Source: Paraburkholderia phenazinium (lineage in GTDB: Bacteria > Pseudomonadota > Gammaproteobacteria > Burkholderiales > Burkholderiaceae). From it: a DNA stretch of 64,000 nt. Shown one piece after another: positions 52,558 through 62,172 of this stretch. Position 1 is the stretch's first letter; each line of letters begins with the position of its first letter. Below the pieces are notes generated by a model. The model saw only the letters and a list, made by a program, of their open reading frames with translations. It was not told the DNA's origin and did not search any database. The translations under genes were made by a program, and so were the position numbers. Location: contig NZ_FNCJ01000002.1 of NCBI RefSeq assembly GCF_900100735.1, positions 248,001-312,000 of the forward strand, read 5' to 3'.

Positions 52558-54895
52558 GATGAACTCCAGCGGTGCTGACGAGGGCCGCCTGATGAGTAGA
52601 GTCGGGACCGACCGCCGCCGCGCGCGCGATCTTCACCGGTACGGATTTGTATGAGGGGGTGCGACTTTTCGGATCGAACGCATAGAGCGGCACGAGCGGA
52701 TTCGCCTCCGGGTAGTAAGCGCCGCAACATCCGTCCGGCAGCGAATATTCAATCACCTTGAAGCTGCGGATTACACGCTCGATGCCATCGGTCGAGAGCG
52801 CGTACACATCGACGCGTCCGCCCGGATGCAGGGCACGCTTCTCGAGTTCACGCGAGTTCATGAAAATGACGTCACGCTGGCCGAAAACGCCGCGGTAACG
52901 GTCCGAATGCGAGTAGAGCGTGGTGTTGTACTGGTCGTGGCTGCGCATGGTGGTGAGCCACAATGCATCGGGGTCGTTATGCTCGGGATCTTCGTCGAGT
53001 CCTTTGAAGACGAGAAAATTCGCGCGTCCGGTCGGCGTGGCCCACACGCGTTCGCGTGCGCTCGAGGCGAGATGGAAGCCGCCCGGCACGCGAATCCGTT
53101 CGTTGTACGCCTGGAATATCGGATAGACGATTTCGATCTTGTCGCGGATACGGTCGTAACTTGCGACGAGATGTTCCCATTCGACGTGAGAGTGAGGGCC
53201 TAGCGTGGCGCGGGCAATACCCGCGACGATCGCCGGTTCGCTCTTCAGATGGGGCGACGCGGGTTCGTTGCGGCCGCCGGAGGCATGCACCATCGACATC
53301 GAATCTTCGACGGTGATCGATTGCGGGCCATCGGCCTGCACGTCGATCTCGGTGCGCCCGAGACAGGGCAGAATCAACGCATCCTTGCCATGCACCAGGT
53401 GGCTGCGATTGAGTTTGGTCGCGATATGAACCGTCAGGTCGAGCTTGCGAATCGCCGCCTGCACGCGAATCCAGTCCGGCACGGCCGCCGCGAAATTGCC
53501 GCCGAGCGCCATGAATACCTTGGCGTCGCCACGCATCATCGAATCGATCGTGGCGATCACGTCGTGGCCGTGCGCCGCCGGCGGCCGGAAGCCGAAGGCC
53601 CGTTCAATGCCGTCGATCAATGCTGGCGAAGGCTTCTCCGTGATGCCGACGGTCCGGTTGCCCTGGACGTTCGAATGTCCGCGCACCGGGCACACGCCCG
53701 CGCCGGGCCGCCCGATGTTGCCGCGCAGCAGCGCCAGATTGGCGACTTGCTGAACGTTTTCCGTGCCGCGATGATGTTGCGTCAGCCCCATGCCATAGAC
53801 GAGAATCACGTTCTTCGCTTGCATGTAAATGTCGGCGGCGTTCTGAATGTCGCTGCGCGACAAGCCGCTTTGGCGAACGATCGCATCCCAGCTGGTGGTG
53901 CGCAAATCGGCGAGCAGTTCGTCGATGCCGTGCGTATGCCCTTCGATGAACGCGATATCGAGCACACGGGGGGCGTCGGCGGCGAGCGCTGCGTCGTCGG
54001 CTTCGACGATCGCTTTCATCATGCCTTTGAGCACGGCGACGTCGCCGCCCACGTGGACCTGATACAGAAACGAGCTGATCTGCGTAAAACCGAGGGTGGC
54101 CATTTCCACCGGATTCTGCGGCGAGGCGAAGCGTTCCAGCGCCCGTTCACGAAACGGATTGAACGACACGATCGTCGCGCCGCGCCGCGAGGCGCTGTGC
54201 AAATCGCTCATCATGCGAGGGCTGTTGGTGCCGGGATTCTGGCCGAAGATGAAAATCGCGTCGGCTTCCTCGAAATCGTCGAGCAACACCGTGCCTTTGC
54301 CGACGCCGATCGATTCCGGCAGGCCAACGCTGGTTGCCTCGTGGCACATGTTCGAGCAGTCGGGAAAGTTGTTGGTGCCGAACTCGCGCACGAAGATCTG
54401 GTAGAGAAATGCGGCTTCGTTGGACGCGCGTCCCGAGGTATAGAAATCCGCCTGATCGGGGCTGTCGAGACCGTTCAGATGTTTCGCGATCAACGCGAAG
54501 GCATCGTCCCATTCGATCGGCAGATAACGGTCGGAGGCGGCGTCGTACGCCATCGGGTGGGTCAGGCGGCCGGCCATTTCGAGGTCGTAGTCGTCCCAGG
54601 CAGTCAGTTCGGAGACGCTGTGCGCGGCAAAGAAGTCGGGCGTACAGCGATAGGCCGTGGCTTCCCACGCCACCGCCTTGGCGCCGTTCTCGCAGAACTC
54701 GAACGACGAAGTGTGCTTCGCGTCCGGCCACGCGCAGCCCGGACAGTCGAAGCCTTCCGGCTGGTTCATGCGCAGAAGCGTCTTGGCGCCGGAGACAGCC
54801 ACGCCTTGCAGCGCGAGCGCCTCGCCGGTTGCCTTCAGCGCACCCCAGCCGCCGGCGGGTTCGCTGTAGATGCGGACGGTTTTCTTTTCGGCCAT
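52544..54895 (-). CDS. FdhF/YdeP-family molybdopterin oxidoreductase
   Basis: 783 residues, the family length. The N-terminal FDCPGCAWPD holds a CxxC pair likely to bind an Fe-S cluster. TSGRASNEAAFLYQIFVREFGTNNFPDCSNMCHEA and FIFGQNPGTNSPRMMSDL are bis-MGD binding segments. C-terminal MRSHDQYNTTLYSHSDRYRGVFGQRDVIFMN is also typical. YdeP in E. coli contributes to acid resistance; the substrate is unknown. Its 3' end overlaps cioA, so electrons drawn by this enzyme may feed quinol oxidation; that is inference. Confidence 0.92.
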   Translation of the reverse strand: MAEKKTVRIYSEPAGGWGALKATGEALALQGVAVSGAKTLLRMNQPEGFDCPGCAWPDAKHTSSFEFCENGAKAVAWEATAYRCTPDFFAAHSVSELTAWDDYDLEMAGRLTHPMAYDAASDRYLPIEWDDAFALIAKHLNGLDSPDQADFYTSGRASNEAAFLYQIFVREFGTNNFPDCSNMCHEATSVGLPESIGVGKGTVLLDDFEEADAIFIFGQNPGTNSPRMMSDLHSASRRGATIVSFNPFRERALERFASPQNPVEMATLGFTQISSFLYQVHVGGDVAVLKGMMKAIVEADDAALAADAPRVLDIAFIEGHTHGIDELLADLRTTSWDAIVRQSGLSRSDIQNAADIYMQAKNVILVYGMGLTQHHRGTENVQQVANLALLRGNIGRPGAGVCPVRGHSNVQGNRTVGITEKPSPALIDGIERAFGFRPPAAHGHDVIATIDSMMRGDAKVFMALGGNFAAAVPDWIRVQAAIRKLDLTVHIATKLNRSHLVHGKDALILPCLGRTEIDVQADGPQSITVEDSMSMVHASGGRNEPASPHLKSEPAIVAGIARATLGPHSHVEWEHLVASYDRIRDKIEIVYPIFQAYNERIRVPGGFHLASSARERVWATPTGRANFLVFKGLDEDPEHNDPDALWLTTMRSHDQYNTTLYSHSDRYRGVFGQRDVIFMNSRELEKRALHPGGRVDVYALSTDGIERVIRSFKVIEYSLPDGCCGAYYPEANPLVPLYAFDPKSRTPSYKSVPVKIARAAAVGPDSTHQAALVSTAGVHHASW

Positions 54896-54996
54896 GAGCG
54901 TTTCCCTAATGGTTCGTTGAGGAACTTAAGGTGAAAGCATGGGCCGCCGTCGAAGCCGGCTCTTGTTTAAATGCCCGTCCGTTTCGGATTCGCACT

Positions 54997-55032
54997 CCGT
55001 CGACGCACGCCGGATGCGCTGTGCGTCGACGG
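54997..55032. repeat. 12-bp inverted repeat in the ydeP upstream region
   Basis: CCGTCGACGCAC (54997-55008) and GTGCGTCGACGG (55021-55032) are perfect inverted arms around a 12-bp spacer, about 100 bp upstream of the ydeP-like start. It may be an operator or a hairpin. The rest of 54896-55206 shows no gene. Confidence 0.55.
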
Positions 55033-55206
55033 CGTCATGGACGCGCCGTGCATTTTCGAAAGCTCACAGCCGATCTTGAAAGATTGGCGGATCGCCTCGA
55101 CAAATAATGGTTTCAACCGGCGGGGCCGCGTGAAGTCGACGCGGGGGGCGCCGCGTTCCTCGCGGTCTGTCCCGCGCCGATACCTGAGTTCACCGGAGCA
55201 ACCACT

Positions 55207-55677
55207 ATGCGATATCTGGACAATTCGACCCATGACATCAACGGCAGCGATGCAAGGCTTCTGCGTGACGCCGACGGGCTCGACCTGCCGGACTGGCGCG
55301 CGACCGCTCGGGCGCCCGCCGAACCCGCGGTCCTTGGACGATGGACGCGCCGGGTGGTCATTGCGAGCGCCGTCTGGTCGCTCATCGAGTTGCCGTTTGA
55401 AATCTGGGTCAGCACGTCCGCCCGCAACGCACTGGCCTGCGTCACGGCAAAGCTGCTGTGGGTCGCGCTGGTGGGCTTTGTTCTGGCCGGCAGCCGGGTG
55501 GCGCGCATCGCCTTCACGTTTCTTTGCACGATCGGCCTGATGGCGGTGGCGTTCGCGTTGCCTGCCGAATATCGGGTGTTCCCGTTGGGGTTCGTGCTGT
55601 CTTCGATGGAGTGTGTCTTGAAGGCGACGGCCTTTGTTTGTCTCGTCTCGGCCGGCATCTATCCCGACGAAGCGTGA
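55207..55677 (+). CDS. hypothetical four-helix membrane protein
   Basis: 156 residues with GGAG 8 nt before the ATG. A polar N-terminus of about 45 residues precedes roughly four hydrophobic helices (about 50-68, 80-97, 102-119 and 128-150). There are no recognisable catalytic motifs and I cannot name a family. It diverges from the ydeP-cioAB operon across a 311-bp region and so may share its control. Confidence 0.7.
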   Translation: MRYLDNSTHDINGSDARLLRDADGLDLPDWRATARAPAEPAVLGRWTRRVVIASAVWSLIELPFEIWVSTSARNALACVTAKLLWVALVGFVLAGSRVARIAFTFLCTIGLMAVAFALPAEYRVFPLGFVLSSMECVLKATAFVCLVSAGIYPDEA

Positions 55678-55908
55678 TCCGCCAGGCGCCGCCGAGGCGG
55701 CGTCACGTCCAGTTCTTCCAGTCTTCGATTTTCCTGTAGTAGCCGCGCACGCCAGGTTCCCAACGTAGCGTGCGTAGTTTAGCCACGCCGATATGCGGCT
55801 GTTTCGGCCCTCCGCGGCCTGCACGCATTGAAGTGGCAGCCTCGCCGCGCAAGGGCGGCGGCCGCGGGTGCGCCGCCCTGAGGGGCATCCAGCTGGACGT
55901 ATGACGGA

Positions 55909-55928
55909 GTCATACCAAGGTGTGATGT
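55909..55928 (-). promoter_or_regulatory. 20-bp repeated motif (site B, block 1)
   Basis: GTCATACCAAGGTGTGATGT matches site A (5977) at 19 of 20 bases. It lies 244 bp upstream of the winged-helix regulator. The gap 55678-56171 holds no gene; an AT-rich patch at about 56035-56080 with CCCAACTAGTATGGGT may be the promoter. Confidence 0.55.
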
Positions 55929-56171
55929 CCAGCATGTGGCCTGTAGGGTGGCTCTGCCGGAGACGGGCGCCGGCGTTTGCCGGTCGCACGGAAGTGGGTC
56001 GGGCAAGGCAACCGCAGGGGCGCCCACCGTATCCCTATGGATAATATGCTCGGATGATATTCCCAACTAGTATGGGTCTAACGACGCAAGCCTCCGCACC
56101 GGCCGCGTTGGTGCAATGGGTGAAGTCTTCAAACGTGCCCGTCCCGCTAATCAACCAGGCGTGAGAGCAGC

Positions 56172-57677
56172 ATGATAACGATCGGTCGACTAACAGTGTC
56201 GCTGGAAATGCGCGAGGTGTACCTGGAGGATCGCGTGCTCCAGCTCGGCTCGCGTGCATTCGATATCCTCGAACTGCTGATCCGTGCAGAGGGGAGAACG
56301 GTCACGAAAGACGAGATTCTTCGGCATGTGTGGCCGAACTCGGTCGTAGAGGAAAACAATATTCACGTCCAGCTGTCGGCGCTCAGGAAGATTTTCGGGG
56401 GCGACAGTCAGGTGATTCGAACGATCTCCGGTCGCGGCTACCGGCTGACCATGCCAGCCGAGACGTATGATCCGGTCAGCTCGCCCGCTAGCGCTTCTGC
56501 CGTGCAAGGCGGTATGCCGCGCCTCGCGCGCTTGCCGGTTTGCCATACGCCTTTGATCGGACGCGATGAGGCGATTGCTGAAATCACCCGCGCGCTGAAG
56601 GGAACGCCGATCGTTACCTTGCTCGGCCCGGGCGGCATCGGCAAGACGCAGCTCGGCATCGCGGTCGCGAGGTCGATTGCAGCCGTGTCGGACATGGAAG
56701 CCTGCTTTATCACGCTGTCCTCGGTGGACAACGCCCAGAGCGTCGTCAGCACGGTGGCCAAAGGTCTGGGCATGGCGTGCGCGGAGGGCGAGATCACGCT
56801 GCACTCGATCGTCGCCGCGATTCGCGGCCGCAAGCTATTGGTCGTTTTGGACAACTGCGAGCATGTGATCGAGTCGGCGGCAACTATTTGCGAGCGGCTC
56901 GTCGAGGCTTGCGCGGACCTGCGCATTCTGGCGACGAGCCGTGAGCCGCTACGGACCCGGGATGAAAAATTCTATTGGGTTGCGCCGCTCGATACGCCCG
57001 ACGCAGACGCCAACTCGCAGGCCATTCTTGCCTGTAGTTCGGTCAAGATGTTCCTGGCACAGATGAGCGGGCTCAATACGGCGGTCGAAGTCGACCGGAG
57101 CGGTCTGGAAATGGTCGCGACGATCTGCCGCCGGCTCGACGGCGTGCCGCTCGCGCTCGAACTGGCGGCGGCCCGGGCCGCGGTCTTCGGCATTCGCAAG
57201 CTGGTGTCCGAGCTGGACGACCGCTTCCAGGCGCTGACAGGTGGCCGCCGGACTGCGCCGGCGCGGCAACAGACGCTGGAGGCTACGCTTGACTGGAGCT
57301 ACCAGCTTCTCAACACGACGGAGCGCGTGGTGCTCCACAGGCTAGGCGTTTTCTCCGCGCGATTTACGCTGGAGGCCGCCTGTGCCGTGGCGGCGTGCGG
57401 GCGGCTGTCGCGCAACGACGTGACGGCGGCAATCGTGGGCCTTGCCTCGAAGTGTTTTCTCCTGACGACCTTCGACAGTAAGATCAAGGAATACTTCCTG
57501 TTGGAAACCACGCGTGAATATGCGCTGCTCAAGCTGTACGAATCGGACGAGGCGGACGAAATGCTGGCAAGAAAAGCGACCTGTCTGGCGTCCGCTGACG
57601 AGCAGCTGTATGGGCGGGTTTTCAGCGCGGCGTCGCTCGGCGGCCCGCTTGCAATGGATGCCGTCGCGGCGCGCTGA
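56172..57677 (+). CDS. winged-helix/NB-ARC transcription regulator, short form
   Basis: 501 residues. The winged helix is at 1-95 (LSALRKIFGGDSQ, ISGRGYRLTMP) and the NB-ARC ATPase has Walker A GPGGIGKT at 152-159, LLVVLDNCEHV, ATSREPLRT and RRLDGVPLALELAAARA. It ends soon after the ATPase (LETTREYALLKLYESDEADEM) and lacks the repeat sensor half of the 997-residue paralogue. It is followed 36 bp later by a FixJ-type regulator on the same strand, so the two may act together. Confidence 0.85.
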   Translation: MITIGRLTVSLEMREVYLEDRVLQLGSRAFDILELLIRAEGRTVTKDEILRHVWPNSVVEENNIHVQLSALRKIFGGDSQVIRTISGRGYRLTMPAETYDPVSSPASASAVQGGMPRLARLPVCHTPLIGRDEAIAEITRALKGTPIVTLLGPGGIGKTQLGIAVARSIAAVSDMEACFITLSSVDNAQSVVSTVAKGLGMACAEGEITLHSIVAAIRGRKLLVVLDNCEHVIESAATICERLVEACADLRILATSREPLRTRDEKFYWVAPLDTPDADANSQAILACSSVKMFLAQMSGLNTAVEVDRSGLEMVATICRRLDGVPLALELAAARAAVFGIRKLVSELDDRFQALTGGRRTAPARQQTLEATLDWSYQLLNTTERVVLHRLGVFSARFTLEAACAVAACGRLSRNDVTAAIVGLASKCFLLTTFDSKIKEYFLLETTREYALLKLYESDEADEMLARKATCLASADEQLYGRVFSAASLGGPLAMDAVAAR

Positions 57678-57713
57678 GCGCAGTGTGGGCCGCGGTCTGG
57701 AAAGGAGCGTTCG

Positions 57714-58397
57714 ATGTTGGGTCTCATGTACCATGACGGCACTCAAATCTCCAATTTTCTGGAATCTGGAATGCCTGTTCCTTCGGAACTCGAACCGATG
57801 GTGTATGTGATTGACGACGAAGAAATGGTGCGGGAAGCGCTTGCGCGCCTGTTGCGATCGGCGGGTTTCAACGCGCAGGGTTTCGCGTCAGCCACGGAAG
57901 TGCTTTCGCAAGAATTACCGGGCGTGCCGACGTGCATCCTGCTGGATATGAACCTGAAGACCACGAATGGCTTCGACGTGCAAAACCAGCTCGCGCAGAA
58001 GGGTATTCAGGTACCCGTGATTTTCCTGACCGGCTACGGATCGATCCCGATGTCCGTGCGAGCAATCAAGGCGGGTGCGCATGAGTTTCTCACCAAGCCA
58101 GTCGACGACGACGAACTGCTCGAGGCCGTCAGGCGAGCGCTCGCTCAGGACGAGGCGAACCTTGCCGAGCGTGCCTTCAACGCCGATGTACTGCGACGTG
58201 CGGCGTTGCTCACGCCGCGCGAAATGGATGTGTTCGAACTTGCAGTGGAAGGCAGGATGATCAAGCAGATGGCGCACGAATTGGGCACACAGGAGGTGAC
58301 GGTGAAGGTTCACAAACGGCGCGTGATGAGCAAGATGCAGGCAAAGACGCTCATCGATCTGGCCAGAATGTGGGAAGTGATGCGCCGGGCACGATGA
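57714..58397 (+). CDS. FixJ-type response regulator (REC + LuxR HTH)
   Basis: 227 residues with AAGGAG upstream. Receiver: VIDDEEM, phosphate-accepting Asp78 in ILLDMNLK, Thr in LTGYGS and Lys in LTKPVDDD. C-terminal helix-turn-helix: LTPREMDVFELAVEGRMIKQMAHELGTQEVTVKVHKRRVMSKM. No histidine kinase lies beside it; the hybrid kinase at 6432 and the kinase at 45031 are candidates in the window. A weak terminator separates it from the receiver-only gene. Confidence 0.92.
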   Translation: MLGLMYHDGTQISNFLESGMPVPSELEPMVYVIDDEEMVREALARLLRSAGFNAQGFASATEVLSQELPGVPTCILLDMNLKTTNGFDVQNQLAQKGIQVPVIFLTGYGSIPMSVRAIKAGAHEFLTKPVDDDELLEAVRRALAQDEANLAERAFNADVLRRAALLTPREMDVFELAVEGRMIKQMAHELGTQEVTVKVHKRRVMSKMQAKTLIDLARMWEVMRRAR

Positions 58398-58412
58398 GCA
58401 TCCCGAAGCAAT

Positions 58413-58436
58413 AAATATCGCGCCGGATATTTTTCT
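58413..58436 (+). terminator. AT-rich hairpin with T-run between two regulators
   Basis: AAATATC (58413-58419) pairs with GATATTT (58426-58432), followed by TTTTCTCT. The stem is short and AT-rich, so it is probably a weak terminator. Confidence 0.4.
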
Positions 58437-58473
58437 CTGTAACGAGGTCGGCGCAATTGGAGTATTGGCAGCT

Positions 58474-58848
58474 ATGAGCTTTGTTTGCATCGTCGACGAT
58501 GACGCCTCGGTAAGAAGTGGTGTCGGAAACCTGCTTAAGTCAGCGGGCTATACGACTGTGACGTTTTCATCGGGAGAGGAATTCCTTGCTTCTCGGGTGA
58601 TTGACGATGCGTTGTGTGTGTTGCTGGACGTCAGAATGCAGGGCATGCAGGGCCTCGAAGTGCAGCGTCAATTGAACGCGGAACACAGGCGCATTCCTGT
58701 GGTATTCATGTCGGCGCATGGCGACGACGACATCGTTCAACGAGCCATGCAACATGGGGCGGTCAGTTTCCTGCGCAAGCCGTTTGAGGAAGAAGTGCTG
58801 CTCGACTCGCTCGAGCTTGCCACTGGACGCAGGAACGGGACGGACTAA
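58474..58848 (+). CDS. receiver-only response regulator (intact paralogue)
   Basis: 124 residues from ATG 58474; GGAG lies 11-14 nt upstream. A complete receiver with no output domain: acidic pocket in CIVDDDASV, phosphate-accepting Asp52 in LLDVRM, Ser in MSAHGDDD and Lys in LRKPFEEE. It may relay phosphate or titrate a kinase, as single-domain receivers do. A decayed copy sits at 6181 in front of the hybrid kinase, so this intact gene may now serve that kinase in trans. That is a hypothesis. Confidence 0.9.
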   Translation: MSFVCIVDDDASVRSGVGNLLKSAGYTTVTFSSGEEFLASRVIDDALCVLLDVRMQGMQGLEVQRQLNAEHRRIPVVFMSAHGDDDIVQRAMQHGAVSFLRKPFEEEVLLDSLELATGRRNGTD

Positions 58849-59389
58849 GCGCGAAGGCATGTCTGTTAAATCAACGATTTTGTATCGCGAAACCGTCTCA
58901 TACCTCATTCACTCGAACCGCCACCGCGAAATAACATGCGGGTTGTGCGTGTGCCGGTGGCAGTCGATTAGTTGCTGGAATAAGAATTCGGTACCGGTGC
59001 TCATGATGTCGCAGAAAGCCTGACAGCACGGCGGCCAGCTGGTATGGCCGGTCTGGCGGGAAAATTGACTGAGCTCTTGACGCCCACTCGCAAGGACCGC
59101 GTCGGAAGCAGTCTGCGGGGATTTTTCGGGTCTTTTGGGCGGGTGATTTCGTTGTGTGGGTAGGATGATGGGTAGGGCATGGCTCGGAGATGTGGGAGCC
59201 AAACCTGGCGCAGCTTTTCGGTCAACTGTTGGAATCTGCTGCCTTCCGCCAGTCAAGGCTTCCGGGTAATTCCAATATCTTTTGCCGACTATCCAGATTG
59301 TGTCGAAGACGTTCGATGATTTCGCTGGCACAAACGCCGCGACGGCAGGCGTGCCGTCGCGCGGGTCCGGCGTAAATAGCAAACGTCGG
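58849..59389. other. 541-bp gap, no gene supported
   Basis: Less GC-rich than the neighbouring coding regions. Frames on both strands lack ribosome sites and family text. At 59205-59215 GAGCCAAACCTGG resembles the start of block 1 of the repeated motif, but only partially. The right end carries the hairpin listed separately. Confidence 0.5.
59338..59361 (-). terminator. hairpin downstream of the chemoreceptor gene
   Basis: CGCGACGGCA (59338-59347) pairs perfectly with TGCCGTCGCG (59352-59361) around GGCG, about 29 bp past the minus-strand stop. The T-tract is poor. Confidence 0.5.
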
Positions 59390-61087
59390 CTAAAGCGAAG
59401 CCCATTCCGTGTGCGGTTCCGCCGCGTCGCGAATGGCAGGCGTTTCCGCTGCCTTTCGTTTCTGGCCTGGTTTGAATGGTTGTACAGCAGCAGCTTCAGC
59501 TCGAGGCGTCGCAGGGGCGGTCTTCGAAGGATCGACTGCCAGCTTGAAAATTGACACGACCTCGCGCAGCGTGCCGGATTGTGCTGACATCGATTGTGCT
59601 GCGGCCGAGGCTTCTTCAACCAATGCGGCGTTTTGCTGCGTCACCTGGTCCATCTGCGCAACGGCGGTGTTGACCTGTTCGATACCAGTATGCTGTTCGA
59701 GCGAGGCTGTCGTAATCTCTTCCATCAGGTCGGCGACGCGCTTGACCGCCTGGACTACCTCCCCCATGGTCATGCCTGCTTCGTTCACCAGATCTGAACC
59801 AGCTTTTACGCGGTCGACCGAGTGTGTGATGAGTCCTTTAATCTCTTTCGCGGCGCTGGCACTTCGTTGCGCAAGGGTCCGTACTTCTGCCGCGACAACG
59901 GCAAAACCGCGCCCCTGATCGCCCGCACGTGCCGCCTCGACTGCCGCGTTGAGCGCGAGAATATTGGTTTGGAAAGCGATGCCTTCGATCACGGCGATGA
60001 TCTCGCTCACCTTGGCCGAACTTTCCGATATCGCATGCATGGTTTCGATCACCCGTCCTACAACATTGCCGCCACGCTGCGCGATATCGGACGCGTTGGC
60101 CGCAAGCGTGCTGCCTTGCCGGGCACTTTCCGTGTTTTGCCTGACGGTGGAAGTCAGCTCCTCCATGCTCGCAGCGGTTTCCTCAATCGACGCAGCCTGT
60201 TCTTCCGTGCGCTGGCTCAGATCGGTATTACCTGCTGCGATCTGCGCAGCGCCCGTGGCAATGGTCTCGCTGCCGGATCGTACCTGTCCAACCAGTTCCG
60301 CGAGTCTCTCATTCATGTGTTTGAGCGCTCGCAGTAGCTGGCTCGTTTCGTCCTTGCCGCGTACTTCGATTTTCGAGGTGAGGTCGCCTTGTGCGACCGT
60401 TTGGGCAATCTTCACGGACATACGGATTGGAGCCGTGATGGAGCGAGTGATGATGAACGCAACAATCAGGCTCAACGCGATGGCTATTCCGATCAGCACG
60501 CACGTAAGCAGCAAGGCGCTGTGAAAGGCGGTCGCTGCCTCGGTACTGGAGTCGTCCGCTCCCTGGCTATTCAGGGAGATGTCCTGCGCAATGAGGTCAG
60601 TGACTTTGGTGAATGCGCGCAAAGACTCACCCCCAGCGAAAGACCGGGCGTCACTGAAATGCTCATCTCCGCTGTCGGCAAGCTCGTTCAGCCGTTTGTC
60701 CAGCGAGAGATAGGTGCTCCATGCTGTCTTGATCTGGTTCGACAATTGCAGTTCTTCAGCAGAGCCGACTACCGCCTCGTACTGTGGCCACACCCGCAAT
60801 AGCTCATTCAGCGCTGCGTCGTGTTTCGAGCGCTGAAACTGACGTTCCGAAGAGCTGGTTGCAATCAGGTAACTTAAGGAAGCCTGGCGCGCCTCATCAG
60901 CCAGCGCCCGTATATTGCCCAGACGCTGGACACTGGGAAGCAGATTTGTTGCAAGATCTTGCGTGCCTGAATAAATGCGGGAAGTCTGGGCGAGGCCTAG
61001 AGCGCCTACAAGACATAGCAAAACGAGCGTCACGCCAAATCCAATTCCAAGGCGAACGCCTATCCTGAGATTGCCAATAGTTTTCAC
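59390..61087 (-). CDS. methyl-accepting chemotaxis protein
   Basis: 565 residues from GTG 61087, chosen for AAGGAAA 4-10 nt upstream and the typical [18 protein letters not shown] start; an ATG at 61114 is possible. Membrane helices at about 8-30 and 185-210 enclose a four-helix-bundle sensor. HAMP follows at about 210-262. The signalling hairpin tip contains [33 protein letters not shown]. The C-terminus EPHTEWASL lacks a canonical aromatic-ended CheR-binding pentapeptide. No other chemotaxis genes are nearby, so it must work with a remote array. The ligand is unknown. Confidence 0.92.
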   Translation of the reverse strand: MKTIGNLRIGVRLGIGFGVTLVLLCLVGALGLAQTSRIYSGTQDLATNLLPSVQRLGNIRALADEARQASLSYLIATSSSERQFQRSKHDAALNELLRVWPQYEAVVGSAEELQLSNQIKTAWSTYLSLDKRLNELADSGDEHFSDARSFAGGESLRAFTKVTDLIAQDISLNSQGADDSSTEAATAFHSALLLTCVLIGIAIALSLIVAFIITRSITAPIRMSVKIAQTVAQGDLTSKIEVRGKDETSQLLRALKHMNERLAELVGQVRSGSETIATGAAQIAAGNTDLSQRTEEQAASIEETAASMEELTSTVRQNTESARQGSTLAANASDIAQRGGNVVGRVIETMHAISESSAKVSEIIAVIEGIAFQTNILALNAAVEAARAGDQGRGFAVVAAEVRTLAQRSASAAKEIKGLITHSVDRVKAGSDLVNEAGMTMGEVVQAVKRVADLMEEITTASLEQHTGIEQVNTAVAQMDQVTQQNAALVEEASAAAQSMSAQSGTLREVVSIFKLAVDPSKTAPATPRAEAAAVQPFKPGQKRKAAETPAIRDAAEPHTEWASL

Positions 61088-61207
61088 GACGTTTCCTTCG
61101 CATGTGGGTTGCAACTGTTGACTCAGCGTCGAATCAACACGTACAACCTGTATTGATCAGGAAAGCTGCTTTCCTGCGACGTGATTTCTCCTGGTGCTCT
61201 TCCCGGA

Positions 61208-61849
61208 CTACCACCTCAAATAGAGCGGACCAGTTAGGGCACCGATACCGGCGGTTATGCTGATGCCCAGTACGTACCAGACACCCCAGAACGGTACCGA
61301 CATCTCTGAACAGTAAAGCGAATATACAAGCAGACCTTGCGCGCCAGCGAGCAGTCCGGCGCCTGTGCCTGCCAATATCAGGCGGATGGGAGCGAGTCCC
61401 TTCAAGGCGTGCATCACTGCGGCAAGCGATGGTAGAGAGAGCAGAACAATATTCGCTGTGGTGACTCTCCATGTTGTACCTAACATCAGTTGCAGGCGAT
61501 ATCCTGGTGGGGTCGCGAATACCATGAACGTGGCAACGAGCAACATGATAATGAATGGTAGTGTGACCGCTAACCATGCCAGCCTGACGGGTGCACCGGG
61601 CCGTCCAAGACGTCCGGCGAGGTTCAATGCAGCGATGAGTGTCGTTACCGGAAACGCGAGTCGTACCCAGAACATCGTCGTCAGTATCAATTCCGGCATG
61701 TCGCTGCGGATGCCGTAAAGTACCACCAGCAAAGCCGTGCTGCTGGTCATGCCAACACTAAGCGCACGATTGAGCCGCCTCGAAGCAAAATTCGACTCGA
61801 TTGGTGTCAAATTTTTAGTTAACCTTAGTATCAGATCTGAAGTTCTCAT
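61208..61849 (-). CDS. NrsF-like (DUF1109) anti-sigma membrane protein
   Basis: 213 residues from ATG 61849, which gives the family start MRTSDLILRLTKNLTPIES. Six hydrophobic helices are visible, including ALSVGMTSSTALLVVLYG and the last one, GVWYVLGISITAGIGALTGPLYL. NrsF/DUF1109 proteins hold ECF sigma factors of the SigF type at the membrane and release them under metal or oxidative stress. No sigma-factor gene adjoins it here; a truncated doxX lies directly upstream. It may be an orphan after a deletion, or control a remote sigma factor. Confidence 0.8.
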   Translation of the reverse strand: MRTSDLILRLTKNLTPIESNFASRRLNRALSVGMTSSTALLVVLYGIRSDMPELILTTMFWVRLAFPVTTLIAALNLAGRLGRPGAPVRLAWLAVTLPFIIMLLVATFMVFATPPGYRLQLMLGTTWRVTTANIVLLSLPSLAAVMHALKGLAPIRLILAGTGAGLLAGAQGLLVYSLYCSEMSVPFWGVWYVLGISITAGIGALTGPLYLRW

Positions 61850-61927
61850 GTTGCCCGACGGAAAACGTCCCAACGTTTTGAAAGCGGATACGCGATGCAA
61901 TACGGGCACCGGCTGTCGGGTACGCTC

Positions 61928-62167
61928 TCAGTCCGGGAGATGCAACTGAAACTCCTGCGTGAACGGGTCGATAGCCGTATCGTTGAGCAGGAGGAAGCCG
62001 TGCCATTTCAGAATGCCCGATTTCCAGAACGACACCGCCAGCGCAGGCCGCAGCACGAGCTGAGCAAGCCGCGGTTGCGCGAGCGTCTGGATCAGTCGCT
62101 TCGCCGTGCCGATCGCAGATACGAGTACGGCCGGAAAGGACAGTTTCATGTTCTGTGGGTCCGACAT
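61928..62167 (-). pseudogene. truncated DoxX-family membrane protein
   Basis: Start ATG 62167, close behind the BufC stop. About 79 residues carry only the first part of a DoxX protein (LAQPRLAQLVLRPALAVSFWKSGILKWHG, then DPFTQEFQLHLPD) and stop at 61928. Intact DoxX proteins of such operons are roughly twice as long, with four helices. The lost part and the next 80 bp before NrsF look like a deletion joint. Membrane function is doubtful. Confidence 0.65.
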
Positions 62168-62172
62168 CCTGG

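Noticed and set aside
53249..54934. 561-residue plus-strand open frame
   Set aside because: Antisense to the YdeP-like gene, whose motifs run through the whole region.
58909..59619. 236-residue minus-strand open frame in the gap and chemoreceptor end
   Set aside because: Low complexity, no ribosome site and overlaps the true chemoreceptor frame.
61134..61577. 147-residue minus-strand open frame
   Set aside because: Runs out of frame through NrsF; composition not protein-like.
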